This document shows positions 11,035-22,040 of a stretch of DNA of 64,000 nucleotides, piece after piece. Position 1 is the stretch's first letter. Each line of letters opens with the position of its first letter. This DNA is from Aurelia coerulea. Taxonomy: Eukaryota > Cnidaria > Scyphozoa > Semaeostomeae > Ulmaridae. Made by a program: the position numbers and the translations under genes. The stretch is taken from the NCBI GenBank assembly GCA_039566865.1, contig CM076947.1:4967501-5031500 (forward strand). The letters run 5' to 3'. A model generated the notes under the pieces. The model had not been told where the DNA came from. It ran no database searches and saw only the letters and a program-made list of their open reading frames with translations.

Positions 11035-11152
11035 TTTTCTGGCTTGTCCTCTTCGTAGCGAGTAGTGATGTCAACGGCTTCTTGAGGCCGCACGACATTC
11101 CACAGCCCATCGGAGGCCAGAATCATGAACAGATCTTCACCTTCATTAGCAA
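11035..11152 (-). pseudogene. PP2C phosphatase-like fragment (copy 1)
   Basis: Minus strand reads EGEDLFMILASDGLWNVVRP followed by QEAVDITTRYEEDKP. The ILASDGLWxVV core is the signature of PP2C serine/threonine phosphatases, where its Asp binds metal. The following LINE endonuclease is in a different frame, so this is a junction and not a fusion protein. Probably one captured exon of a host gene. Too short to name. Confidence 0.65.
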
Positions 11153-11395
11153 TGTGTTATCTATAATTTGACATTGCCTATTAAAATATGTGTTCATGCT
11201 AATCAACTGCTTTCTACTTTTCCATAGAGTAGCTGCTGCTTTTTGCACCATTGCCTTCAGCACCTTTTTGAAACTTCACCTGTAGAACAGTTGGGCACAC
11301 CAAAGCCTTTATCATTTCTCTTCAGCACATTTAGGAGAAAGACCTTGCTTCCTCCTTAGTGAGTCAAAAAAGGTCCAGCCATTGACAGGCTACTG

Positions 11396-11745
11396 TGTTG
11401 TCTATAATTTGACATTGCCTAGTGAAATATGTGCCTCAATAAGCTGTTTGAAGTTGAATAACCCATAGAGATCAAGCATGTGCTTTGAATCATTGTCCAT
11501 GGGCTGATCGGCTTGCTTTGGAATGAGATCACAATTAGTGTCTCCTGAGAGGATTAATTCTTTACCCTCTTTGTCCAAAAAAGAAAGAGCCTTTTCCAGC
11601 TTATTGAAGGACCCAACAGGGTCGCTGGGTGGCCGGTACCAAACGAGAACAAGAAAGGACTTGCTTTAAGGTGGTTTAACCTCAATGCAAATGAGTTCCA
11701 GGTCATCAGTAGGGACATTAAGACAACGTTTGTACTTGACAGATT
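11396..11745 (-). pseudogene. LINE APE endonuclease fragment (copy 2)
   Basis: Uninterrupted version of the copy 1 endonuclease segment, from DDLELICIEVKPP to QLIEAHISLGN. No other LINE domain is attached. Orientation and family style resemble the LINE reverse transcriptase relic at 46.9-48.2 kb, but relatedness is not shown. Confidence 0.75.
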
Positions 11746-11761
11746 GCAGATGCATCTTGGT

Positions 11762-11878
11762 TTTCTGGCTTGTCCTCTTCGTAGCGAGTAGTGATGTCAA
11801 CGGCTTCTTGAGGCCGCACGACATTCCACAGCCCATCGGAGGCCAGAATCATGAACAGATCTTCACCTTCAGTAGCAA
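11762..11878 (-). pseudogene. PP2C phosphatase-like fragment (copy 2)
   Basis: Same ILASDGLWNVVRPQEAVDIT text as copy 1, in the same orientation. The duplicate is nearly unchanged. Confidence 0.65.
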
Positions 11879-12002
11879 TGTGTTATCTATAATTTGACAT
11901 TGCCTATTGAAATATGTGTTCATGCTAATCAACTGCTTTCTACTTTTCCATAAAATTGCTGCTGCTTTTTCCAACAGGGTCGCTGGGTGGCCGGTACCAA
12001 AC

Positions 12003-12541
12003 CAGGGGTGGAAAAAATTTTTTTCTTGCTGGGACCGCAGTTAAGATAGCAAAATATTTCTGTACCGCAAACTAGCGGTACAGACCAGTGCCACATAAAA
12101 GTAGAGCGTATTGAGCATTCGGAAGTGCAACTACCCGACCAGTTAGCAACTAAACTCAATTATATCACATCTTCTTTGAATAATAACCGATTTGCACTGA
12201 TATTTCAACGCTGAATATCTGTATGATAATTGATATCTTAGTTTAGAACGAATTATTATAGTTTGATCGGTAATAGTGTATCTTTGCTTTCTATTTGTTC
12301 CATCGTGGATTCACATTTAGGTAAGGGGTTTTGCGGACTTACAAGGTGCTGTTTGTTAATCATCGGAAGCTATCTTTTTAAAGATGTTTTCAACCTTGTT
12401 TAATTATTAACTAATAGGCAACTATGGATATGTCGATAAAATTGGTCAAAGTTTGTTGCCTCTCAGGTCTTAAACAGAACAGCAAAAAGAGGAAAAATAA
12501 AACGATGTTATTCTTTAATTTCTATTCTCTATCTATCACGT
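12003..12541. mobile_element. Putative hAT terminal region (left end)
   Basis: CAGGGGTGGAAAAAATTTTT at 12003 directly follows a truncated third piece of the LINE repeat. CAGGGGTGG is a typical hAT end. GTACCGCAAACTAGCGGTAC at 12063-12082 is an interrupted palindrome. The transposase relic that follows at 12542-15298 is oriented toward this end. No matching right end (CCACCCCTG) was found near 15.3-16.2 kb. Confidence 0.55.
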
Positions 12542-15298
12542 TCATTCCATGAACTTGAAATGGCTCGCAGTGTTCATCAGCTTGTGAAGCACTTTAGAAT
12601 CTCCATCAAAATCTTTAAGCTGCTCCAGAACCGTCGTTCTGTAGAAGTGCCAACCTGGTTGCTGTTTTAACCTCCAATACCGATCCATCGCCTCTTCAAC
12701 AACCTTGTAGCAGTGTCCTAAACTTGTACCATTAGCAGCAACAAAGAATTCGTCATTTATATTGTCCTCTGCCATATTTCGGTCACTGCTGAAATGATTC
12801 TCGTACCTCGAGACCATTGATTCAAGTATTGACTCGCAAGACTGCTTGACAGCCGCAGTAGCCATTGCTTGCATTATCATTTCAACATCTTGGAAACGAT
12901 TGTTACTTGGATCAAAAAACTGTTTGATAATTTCTTTCGGGTCTAATTTTTTCAGATCTTCCGGCTTAAGCTTCTCTGTCAGTTTTTCAAGTCTCCTGAG
13001 GAATTCTTTGTACTGATGTTTAAGCTCTTCACAGGGCAAAGATGCTACAGATCGAAGTGGAATTTGCCTCACTGCATCAATGAAATTTGGAAATTCTTGT
13101 ATTGATGTCTTTATGTAACCGCCATCAGGGTGATGCAGTTTTGTGGCTAAAGTGGGCAAATCAAGTACAACCTTTGTCATTTTGATGACTTTGGTGGACT
13201 CTTCATTAAAAACTTCATCTTTAAGCCCTCTGTGAAGTTCAGTTACCTAGGGCAATAGTTGTGCGTCAGACCTCTTCACTGGATCAGTCCCTCTCCGTAT
13301 TTGACGTTGTTCACGTTGGCGTCTTGTCTCGCTCTGAAGACCTGCTGCCTGTGTCTCATGATCTGCAATGACAGGAATGCCTCTGATTTCATTCTTTTCT
13401 GTCAGTGTCATCTTGTCGGCATGGTTTAGAGGCCAAAGACATTTCTTGCCAGGAGTTGCGAAAGACTCACACTTGCGATGATCATTCAGGCATTGGCACC
13501 ATACTGTCCATAAGCATCGGCTAGGCCAGACAGGTTGAGAAGAAAGTGAGCGTTCAAGATTTTACCCTTTAATTCTCTAGCTTTGTCTCCCTTTTCTCGC
13601 AATTTGTAATCTGCTGGCTCTGCTCCTTCTTTGTTCCCCACAGCTTGCAAAATTTGATTATCTAGGCATGTCATTATTGCGGGAAATTCATGGTGAATGT
13701 TGATGTACACTTGTCTTCTAACCAACTAAGCTTTTCAACTGCAGTTTCCACAAGGCTGTAGCTGCCACAAGCTTTTCATAGTTGGCTCCCCAATTAAACA
13801 AGGAAAAAATTTGCTGGCAGACGTCTGTGTTTTGAACAAGCCACTTAAATGTTTCCATTTTACACAAGTGGGTATCGACTAGACCAGCTTTATGCAACGC
13901 GTCATAGCTGTACAAAATATCTCCTGCTCTTAAGCCATACATTGAATCAAATGGGCGGTTGATTCCAATGTGAAAATAGACACCATCGAAAACAGTGCTT
14001 TCAATTTGACAACCATCAACACCCAATTCATCGAAGCCTTCCTTCATGTTGGTTGCCAATGCAACAGCATTGCTTTCATGTTTCACGACTGGTTGTCCAA
14101 AACTTATGGGTTCCAGCAAATTTTGACCACCAGGAGAAATGGTCACTCCACCAAGAAACTGCCTTGACCGATGCTTGTATGTAGCTTTATCGGCAGAGAG
14201 TGCAAGTGGAGGTCTATGGCCTGTTTGCTCCATTTTGCTGGAAAGAAATTTCTTCATTCTAGATTTCACTATGTTAGTGACGTGAAGCAAAAAAGCTGGT
14301 GGAAATTTCCTGGAATGATTAAGTTCTCCAACGTTTGCATTAGCTCGCTTCAAAATCAAAATGTCATCTTCGTAATCTGAGAATGGCCGCCCTTTGACAA
14401 AGAGTTTGTAGCAAAGGCGCCCTAAATTCATCCCAGCTTCATAGTTCTTGGTCTTTTTCTTCTCTGCTTCTTTCAGCCGTTGAACTTGAGTTTGGAGGCT
14501 CTCGATATGTATTCTTGACTGCTGAATATGCCTCTTGACATGTTTCTTCAGGTTCCTAAATGCTTCTGGAAGATTTTCGTCTTGTCCAAAACCAAATCCA
14601 AGGGCCTTATCATATCTAAAAACTCCCCCCATTGAGCTTTTTTCAGAGAAGTCGACACTATCAGAGCAAACAGAGCAGGATAATTCATTCACATCAGTAT
14701 TTAAACTAAATCCCGCTGCCTCTATTTCTTTTATTGAGCGTGCAAGTGTAACTTTTGCAAGCAGTGTTTCTTTCTCGTCATTTGTTTTGTCTGGCTGTAT
14801 GGGCTTTTGATCTTTTCGAACAGAATTCTCGATCTTCATGATGCTTTCTTTGATCAAATTTATGTCACTGACATCTTCATTAAATTTTTCTGTTGCAATA
14901 CATGAATCTTTTTGAGGGGGGCTTCTTTTCTCAGCATCAACACCATCGGATGTGGCACACTCAGGAACAGAAAGAATCGCAGGTATTTGAAATGGTTTTT
15001 CAATTCCAGTTGATGCATTGTCAGTTGTAATTTCTGTTGTTTTTTGTTGCTTGCTTAGTTCAACTGAAACCAGTTCTTGATCAGTTGGTCTTTTCTGTCC
15101 AGATGTTTGCTTTTTATGTCCACCAAAGCAGAGCTTCTGCTGTCCATATGGTGATAAATCCAAAGGACTTTCATCTGGGTGCCGGTCTATCAGGTGCTGA
15201 CGATAATTTTTTGCCAAAAGCTCTGCTTTGCAGTCAACAACTCGGCATACCACAAGGCGTGTTTCACTCTGATATTTCTTTCTTGTTTGTTTCTCCAT
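12542..15298 (-). pseudogene. hAT-like transposase with BED-like zinc finger, broken
   Basis: Minus strand from ATG at 15298. Residues 17-42 have a C-x4-C...H-x3-H pattern (VVCRVVDCKAELL...HLIDRH) like a DNA-binding BED/C2H2 finger. A coiled-coil-like stretch follows at about 240-300. RNase-H-like core candidates are LALSADKATYKHR (near residue 365) and TVFDGVYFHIGI (near 434). The frame shifts near 13720, again near 13490 just before a C-x-CLNDHRKC motif, and hits an in-frame TAG near 13245. The last part (13180-12542) has helical sequence ending near NGTSLGHCYKVVEEAMDRYW. I assign it to hAT-like transposases on finger, core and element end together. At least three breaks, so not functional. 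Confidence 0.65.
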
Positions 15299-16200
15299 TG
15301 CAAAAACATTTTAGGTGCTGGGAGGCCTTTGCTTATGTTGCAAAACTATATTGCGAAACTATTTGGAAATGCGGAATTAAAATTATCGTTGCTAACAGCA
15401 ACGGTACAGATGATTTCATGACAATATGGAAAGGAGGCTGTTCTGTTATAACAAAATTACAAAATGGAGGAATGAACAAATTCAACTTTCTCTCTTTGGC
15501 TTTGTGAAGCAAGCTACAGGAGTAGTGCCATTGATTTGGGGAGCAGTAACTACAATTTTTTGACATTGCTGCCTTGCAGAATGCTTTGTGTGTGTGGCCA
15601 ATCACATATCCATTAAAATGCACACATTGCCACAGAATCCAAGCTTGGTTGGTGTGGGTGGTGAGTAAACCTGTTTGTTGCCAAAGGCCAACAGGCCTAA
15701 ACAGATAGTAGCTTACAAACAGAAACACCCGCCTGTTCTTCTATTACATATGGGAGCAATTACTGGATCACTACAGCAACAATGGTTCATTCACTGGAGC
15801 AAATTACTTGATAATTGTGAATTTGAATTGAATTATTATGGGAAAATTCTTAAAAGGAACAGTACTGAAAAGGAAGGAACATTGATGCACATACGAAAAC
15901 AAGAATTAGGACTGAGGAAATAATTTTGGTTTTAAAGCTGGTGTCTTTGTCTAATCAAGTACTCTTTTAATTTGATTGGTATACAAATAATTACAGTAGT
16001 CCATATTCCAAAATTTTGGCATTCCTGCATACTGCATATATATATGTACAATTGATTTTGGCATTCCTGCATACTGCATATATGTACAATTGCCAATGCC
16101 TGTGCGGTTTCTTTCAAACAGGATATCAACGGTTTCCATTCATCCGAATATGATGTTGATACTAGATTGCACTAGCAGAACCAGCAGGGACTTGAAGAAA
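15299..16200. other. No gene seen; short tandem duplication
   Basis: No supportable coding region. TTTTGGCATTCCTGCATACT occurs twice at 16013-16091, each copy followed by a TATATGTACAATTG tail (two units of about 40 bp). Confidence 0.6.
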
Positions 16201-16207
16201 AATATAA

Positions 16208-16300
16208 TAAAAATGAACCGTCCAGGTTTCGAACTCGGGTCGCGTGCGTGAAAGGAGGACAAGACGACTGCTTCGCCAACCAACCGTTAGCTAGCCTGAA
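16208..16300 (-). repeat. tRNA-derived SINE-like sequence
   Basis: On the minus strand a box-A-like GTTGGCGAAGCAG is followed about 40 bp later by a box-B match GAGTTCGAAACC, as in an RNA polymerase III promoter. An AT-rich TTTTTATTATATTTTT tail follows. The acceptor and anticodon arms do not pair well, so it is not a working tRNA gene. A short SINE or tRNA pseudogene is the best reading. Confidence 0.45.
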
Positions 16301-16404
16301 CACTGGAATCGTACATTATCTTGATAATAGCCGAGGGCCGCAAAGCATCGATGTTGACCAGGGCCCTTGTCCTTTGCTGCTTAAATTGAGTCATATTAGT
16401 CAAT

Positions 16405-16696
16405 ATGGGCAATTCAAATGATGGCGCCGCCGCTGACGGAGACCTTGGTGCGAGGATGAAAAATGTTGAATCGACTGTCCAATATCGAAACTACCCTGCA
16501 GCGTTTTATGGCGACGCCACAGAGAGAAACTGCAACTCCATCGACAAGTCAAGGGAATATGTCCCAGGAAGGTAGGCCTAGCATCCCGCTGCAAGGGGGT
16601 CAGGGTCCATCCTCTGAGGTCCCAAATTTCATACCCATTTCAACAAGTCAAGGTACTCAAGCTCAAGGTTTACCAACAATAACTTTACCTTTACAA
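16405..16696 (+). pseudogene. DIRS-type Gag fragment
   Basis: ATG at 16405 opens GNSNDGAAADGDLGARMK. A shift to another frame then gives LNRLSNIETTLQRFMATPQ, a coiled-coil-like start, followed by Ser/Thr/Gln-rich low complexity. It lies upstream of DIRS RNase H and recombinase relics on the same strand, so I take it as the gag of the same element. It ends abruptly at a telomere-repeat tract. Confidence 0.5.
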
Positions 16697-16720
16697 GGGT
16701 TAGGGTTAGGGTTAGGGTTA
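16697..16720 (+). repeat. Interstitial telomere tract, (GGGTTA)x4
   Basis: Exactly four GGGTTA units. The tract sits where the Gag-like frame stops and, 30 bp later, RT/RNase H sequence begins. The whole reverse transcriptase catalytic part of the element is missing at this point. TTAGGG is the metazoan telomere unit, so the tract may be a repair scar. Confidence 0.9.
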
Positions 16721-16749
16721 AAGTGTGAAAAAAGTGTGAACTCTTATCA

Positions 16750-17438
16750 TTATTAGGACGCTTGCAACACTGCTGTCAGGCTATTGTTCTTGGCAGGCCA
16801 TTTTTGAGACAGCTTATTGATAGGGCTCATTCAGTTAAAGAATTGCACCATCATGTTCGCTTATAGTGTTGGGAACTTGATGATATAAGATGGTGGAACA
16901 CACTATTCTCTCAGTGGAAAGGGCGTAGTCTCTTCTTATTCCGCACATGGGAACGAGCACCGGATCCTTACACTACATCCGATGAGCAGGCAGCATTGGC
17001 TATGCCGCCATTTATGAAAATATTTGGTTTGCGGCAAAGTGGCCCCCGGGCGTCGATAAGCTCAATATAGCGATCAAGGAACTGGTGCCAATTGTACTGG
17101 CGGGAAAGATGTGGGGTGAAGCCTGGGAACGGAAACATATTGTGTTTAGGTGCGACAACATGGCTGTGGTCCAATGTCTAATAAATGGGACTTGTAGGGA
17201 TCGCCACCTGGCCTTCTTGCTGCGAGAACTTTCGATTTTGGCAATTTTAAACAATTTTAAGTTTACTGCAATTCACCTCCCTGGCGTTAAAAATCGCTTA
17301 GCTAATACACTTTCTCGCTTCGATTTCCAGGCCTTCTTCGAAGCTGCCCCAACTGCAGCGACAGTCTCAGAGGAAATACCCCAGACTTTTCTGCATCGTC
17401 TGCTGTTCCCTCCCTGGACCAACCCTGGCAGCATTTAA
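16750..17438 (+). pseudogene. DIRS retrotransposon RT connection and RNase H, broken
   Basis: The frame from 16750 reads LLGRLQHCCQAIVLGRPFLR. It has an in-frame TAG near 16866 and a frame change near 16995 into SIGYAAIYENIWFAAKWPPG. From there it runs through VLAGKMWGEAWERKHIVFRC and HLPGVKNRLANTLSRF to a stop at 17436-17438. This is the RNase H domain and its upstream linker as arranged in DIRS elements, where RT-RNase H is followed by a tyrosine recombinase. The last acidic site, normally Asp in the ADALSRF motif, is Asn here. The RT fingers and palm are absent. Confidence 0.85.
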
Positions 17439-18022
17439 TCGAGAATTCTCTTGCCGAAAATACCAAAAAGACTTATGCATCAGCTCAAAAGAAGTTTATA
17501 TATTTTTGCGAACAGTTTAGCCTTATCCATAGGAACGGTTCCCCACTTCCTGCCTCAGAACTGACGTTGCTACGCTACGTAGGCCATCTAAGCAAAACCC
17601 GCAAAGCTGCATCTGTGCGTGGTTACCTTTCCGCAGTTAGATCTCTTCAGATCAAGGCAGGCTATGGTGATCCATTAGCGGGATGCCCGCGGTTGCCCCT
17701 CGTCACAAGAGGGTTGCGTAGGGTGAATTCAGAGGTCCCAAAATCTAAACTGTAAATCACATCTTTCGTCCTCCATATGATAAAACTTCAGCTGAATTTC
17801 ACAAAATTTGATGATGTTATGTTTTGGGCAGCATGTTGGACAGCATTTTTCGGATTCCTAAGAGCAGCAGAGTTCACTACGCCCCCCCTGAAGGATTTAA
17901 TTCAGCCAGGCATTTAGACATTTCCGATTTAAGTGTAGATAAAAGCCAGTAGCCGACAAAGTGTTCTTTCATTTGAAGTTTTCTAAGACCGATCAATTCG
18001 GAAAAGGTTGCACTGTGGTCCT
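17439..18022 (+). pseudogene. DIRS tyrosine recombinase, truncated and broken
   Basis: Directly downstream of RNase H. SLAENTKKTYASAQKKFIYF and LLRYVGHLSKTRKAASVRGY match the core-binding domain of DIRS recombinases. A TAA at about 17754 and later stops interrupt the frame; the catalytic domain start (AACWTAFFGFLRAAEFTTP) is still readable. The sequence is cut at 18022 by a CAGGGGCGG element end, before the catalytic Arg-His-Arg-Tyr part is complete. DIRS elements integrate through this recombinase rather than an integrase. Confidence 0.8.
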
Positions 18023-19010
18023 CAGGGGCGGATTCACACTGGTGCTTGCGGTGCTTTGGCACCAGTCAGATTTTCAACTCCTTTCTAACTTTGAATGTAG
18101 AAGTTTTGAAATGGATAATTGAAAATATCCTGTTTTCCTGAGTTTCTTTAAATGGTTGATTCTATCGAAAATATAAAAACTTGAATTACTTTCAACAATC
18201 CCTATCAAGACGAAGAAAACTGCGTAGCGATATTTTCCATTGCAAAATTTTGACAGCGACCCCCTGTTTTCAAAAAGCTTCCCAGCCAATCACGTAGTCA
18301 TTTAAAGTAATGCAGAGAAAGGAGAAAGAAAAAAGACAACCCCCTGCTTGACTGGACTTGACTTCATTCTGAGGCCTTTTGTACGTCGCTGCATTCACTT
18401 GGTTTCGTGGGAGCGCCAGTCACATTTGAAATTCATTATGCTAGCCAATCTGAGTTCGAGTTCAGAAGAGCATTGTAGGCGGGAGCCCCAGTCAGTTTTG
18501 AAAAATATCATTCTAACCAATGGATGATCGAGACGACTGGGGCTCAATTTTGGCGGGAGCCCTAGTCAGATTAAAAATCATATGTCTTTCGAAGGTTTTT
18601 AGGCGGGAATTACAATCGTTGCTCGCTATTATGGCCTAAGTTTGTCTCTTTAGTCTCTGCAACCGCATCCGTCCAAAGTAAAATCCAACATGAATGATTG
18701 AGTCGAATTAGAAACAAAATTCAATAACAAATTATTGAAGAAGGAAGAGAAGGAAAATGCTGTTGTAGAATTGAGAGAGAAAGCTGCAAAGTACCTTGAA
18801 TCACAGAGAAGGGAGAAGAGTTGTGGAACGCAGTTACCAAGAAGTGACTTCGCGTCACTGCAATTTCCTGAGAGTCAGAGGGGGAGGGCAAATGATTTGC
18901 AGCCGGTTCGCTTAGTCTCCAATTCAGTTGAAAAAGTTTCGAATTTGATACGCCGCGAAACTCAAAGAATATGCATTGTTAATTCATTTGTTTGGCTGGT
19001 TTCTACATAA
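18023..19010. mobile_element. hAT-like element, left end and body
   Basis: CAGGGGCGGATTCACACTGG at 18023 is near-identical at its first 11 bases to the ends of the element at 9273-10801. Subterminal GCGGGAGCCCCAGTC and GCGGGAGCCCTAGTC motifs (18479, 18554) mirror the CTGCTCCCGC motifs of that element, so they are sister families. A right TIR was not found, so the end coordinate is arbitrary. A basic/acidic 91-residue frame (18735-19010) with repeated Glu/Lys is present, without recognisable domains; whether it is coding is unclear. Confidence 0.6.
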
Positions 19011-19467
19011 ATTCACATTTCAAGGAGAAAGACCCTGATAATCCAGACAAAGCTTAATTCTGTAAGAAATTCGTAGGCTGGTAGGCCCTTCTACTAACTA
19101 GAAACTAGTATAGCTTTTAGGAATATCACCCTTATTCACTTCTGTCCTCCTAAACCTTTCAAGATATCCTTCACATTCATTTGGATTTGATACATTGAAA
19201 TATTGAAATCGTAATAAATAGTTTAAAAGCTAGAAGGACCCCTGGGTGTTTTGAGTTGCGTTTTGTGTCTTGTTTAGTCTTGTTTTGAGTAAGCCCTTTG
19301 TGAACTATGGCACCAGTCATTGGAGACTCACATCCAACAATCTTTTTACAAGTGTGCACTAGTGCATAGTTTTGTTTTTTGGGTTTTTGTTTTTGTTCCT
19401 ATTTTGTTTTGCAATAATTCACCTAAACTAAGCTGGCGTATGCTAGCGTCTCCCAAGATGGAATGGT
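19011..19467. other. No gene seen
   Basis: AT-rich sequence with T-runs near 19372-19400. Nothing else seen. Confidence 0.5.
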
Positions 19468-20225
19468 GCCATGGCACAGTGATCCAGAATGGGACAATTT
19501 TGGAAAAAATGGATGAAATTAAGATTTAAGAAAATGCATTGCACTTATTTTTCCTTCACAGAATAGATGTTCTTTAGTAAGGCACAAAAAATTTCAGTTC
19601 AATTGGGTGAACCAATTTTTTGAAAAAAATTAACAAAGTTGACCAAAACTGCACAGTTGCAACATCTAATCAATTTCAGGAAGAAACTGGCAATCAACAA
19701 CAAAATTCCTAATTTTCAAAACGGCATTTCTTTGCTTAACTTTGACCGATTTCCAAAAACTTTTTTTTCACTGAAAGACAATATCCTACTCTTCTTTACA
19801 ATCATTCTGATTGCATTATATTTCGTATTATTTTGGGCAATTTTTGCCGTTCTTGAATATATACACATTTCTTCAAAAACATTGCTTAAACTGCCTTAAT
19901 TTTTATTCAAATGTTGAAAACATAAATTACGCATCAAAACACGTCTTAAAATAATTATCCACCCTAAAAGTCAATGTATTTTGTAACATATCACAAAATA
20001 TCTCGTTCAGAATCGTACCCAAAAAAATGTCAGGTCTGTTTTAAAAATGCTGGGGATTTTTGTGATTTCAGCAATAATTGGTACAAAAACATAAATCCTC
20101 TATGTATCAACAAATTATTTACGAAATGTTCTCTCAAGTAAAATTAACGAATAGTATAAGTGCTAGCGCAAACTTTGACCATTAAAAAATCACATTCTCC
20201 TCCACAGCGGCTAGAAATCACGAGA
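19468..20225 (+). repeat. Large inverted repeat, left arm (~750 bp)
   Basis: Pairs with 21025-21772 in opposite orientation. Both arms contain the same 86-residue frame with only a few differences (19639-19899 plus and 21354-21614 minus). That frame lacks any domain I recognise, is low-complexity and hydrophobic, and is probably not a gene. The arms enclose a spacer of about 800 bp. Substitutions and small indels separate the arms. Confidence 0.85.
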
Positions 20226-21024
20226 ACAAAAGGAGTAATGCATTTCCCCTTTCATACCATTCAAGGAGTTTTGTTTTCTCCAGACAAGAATATGTTATAT
20301 ACAATTAGAAATCCAAAAACCATCCAAAATTTGAGCCCAGAAGCAAACATCTTTCTTTTTAAGAGTTTAAAATTGTTGAAAGGAAAATTCTGATCAAGTT
20401 ATATACTGTAATAACAACAGTGAAATAAGAGATTCCCAACCTATTTTTATTCAAGGTTCAATCTGGGTATGCTAATTCTATAATTAATTCTAACATTTTC
20501 TTCAAAGCCAGTTCTGGGAACTTTCCCAATTTTCTTGCTCCTTTGGGAGCTTGGGAGGCCAGAGGTTATATAGAAAACTTAAAACATGGTTATAGAAACG
20601 TAGCTGGAAAATTGGTGCCATTTTATTGAAGTAAATTTTATTTAAGGAAATTCACAATTTCATAACAACAGTGCACAGTCTTGCATATCTTGCTCGATAT
20701 GAAATCTGGGTAGTCAAATTGAGCTCTATTTTCCTCATAACGTTTGCAAGGGAAGAAACACATCAGAAGTTTTCGAATGGATGTTGCTGGTTGCGCCCTC
20801 CAAAACTCAGTGGAAAATAACTTGCATGATATTTTCACTCGAATCTTGATTGCATCCGCTTCAATTATCGAACAAGGAAGGCAAAGTGTTTTGAAGAGAG
20901 GGAGAGAGAAAACACTATAACTTTGAAAGTAGCGACACCGGATGATGCAATGATTGAATCCATGTACTGTAGATAGCACTGAGCATATAGGAAACGTTTT
21001 ATAGTCTATTAGTTTGTATTATTT
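20226..21024. other. Spacer of the inverted repeat; no gene seen
   Basis: AT-rich single-copy spacer. A minus-strand frame at 20638-20979 has no recognisable features. Confidence 0.5.
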
Positions 21025-21772
21025 ACTTGTCTTAGTCCTGCCTCTGCGGAGGAGAGTGTTATTCGTTTTGATGTTAAAAGTTTGCCCTAATGGCTATACT
21101 GTTCGTTAATTTTGCTTGAGAGAAAATTTTGTGAACACTTTGTTGATACGTAGAGGACGTCATGTTTTTGTACCAAATATTGCTAAAATCACAAAAATCC
21201 CCAGCATTTTAAAACAGTTGTGACATTTTTTTGGGTACAATTCTGAACGAGATATTTTGTGATATGTTACAAAATACATTGACTTTTAGGGTGGATAATT
21301 ATTTTAAGATGTGTTTTGATGCGTAATTTATGTTTTCAACATGTGAATAAAAATTAAGGCAGTTTAAGCAATGTTTTTGAAGAAATGTGTATATATTCAA
21401 GAACGGCAAAAATTGCCCAAAATAATACGAAATATAACGTAATCAGAATGATTTTAAAGAAGAGTAGGATATTGTCTTTCAGTGAAAAAAAAGTTTTTGG
21501 AAATCGGTCAAAGTTAAGCAAAGAAATGCCGTTTTGAAAATTAGGAATTTTGTTGTTGATTGCCAGTTTCTTCCTGAAATTGATTAGATGTTGCAACTGT
21601 GCAGTGTTGGTCAACTTTGTTAATTTTTTTCAAAAAATTGGTTTACCCAATTGAACTGAAATTTTTTGTGTCTTACTAAAGAACATCTATTCTTTGAAGG
21701 AAAAATAAGCACAAGGCTCCATCGCAAGTTTCATTTTTTGCATTTTTTCCATCCTCTGGATCACTGTGCATG
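21025..21772 (-). repeat. Large inverted repeat, right arm
   Basis: Mirror of 19468-20225. The outer ends carry CACAGTGATCC in both arms. The inner ends carry CTCCTCC(A/G)CAG. No target duplication was identified. A foldback element or an inverted duplication of one element are both possible. Confidence 0.85.
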
Positions 21773-21914
21773 GTACACAAAGTGATTAATGAGATTGATG
21801 TTAAAGAAATTGTCAAGTGCCGTTCATAGCCAGAACCAGATGACGTCATGTCTATTTCTGCTATGGAGGGCACATAATATTGTATTTGTATCTCGTTGAT
21901 TTTTAACTGTGATA

Positions 21915-22040
21915 TAAAAAAAGTCTTTAAACAGTAGGGTAGGTCATTTACATCAACTAGAAAGAGTAGGGGTCCTAGGCAGGAGCCCTGGGGAACTCCA
22001 CAATTTACCCCTTCAGTTGATGATGAACTGTGCCCTGGTT
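21915..22040 (-). pseudogene. LINE reverse transcriptase fragment
   Basis: Minus strand reads NCGVPQGSCLGPLLFLVDVN followed by DLP. This is the GxPQGSxLGPLLF motif block of non-LTR reverse transcriptases. Flanking frames decay quickly. Only about 40 residues remain. Confidence 0.75.

Larger units (their letters stand above)
8936..11197 (-). repeat. LINE/PP2C chimeric repeat, copy 1 (split by insertion)
   Basis: First copy of a tandem duplication with a period of about 726-733 bp once the insertion at 9273-10801 is removed. Read on the minus strand, each copy carries a PP2C-phosphatase-like fragment, then a LINE endonuclease segment, then about 190 bp of flanking text. Copy 2 is at 11198-11960 and a third, truncated piece at 11970-12002. 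Only copy 1 carries the insertion, so the duplication is older. Confidence 0.85.
11198..11960 (-). repeat. LINE/PP2C chimeric repeat, copy 2
   Basis: Second, uninterrupted copy of the unit. It contains the endonuclease segment (about 11396-11745, LLGDTNCD near 11532-11555) and the PP2C fragment (about 11762-11878). It differs from copy 1 by scattered substitutions. A shared block of about 25 bp (TAGGCAATGTCAAATTATAG) flanks both the LINE part and the PP2C part, so homologous sequence lies at the internal junctions. Confidence 0.85.

Noticed and set aside
10733..11110. Fusion protein of PP2C and LINE endonuclease
   Set aside because: The two parts are in different frames, so no single product results.
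16208..16300. Functional tRNA-Glu gene on the minus strand
   Set aside because: Box B is good, but acceptor and anticodon stems do not pair.
19639..21614. Identical 86-residue frames in both inverted arms as a duplicated gene
   Set aside because: Conserved because the DNA arms are copies; sequence is low-complexity with no domain, and non-coding parts of the arms are as similar.
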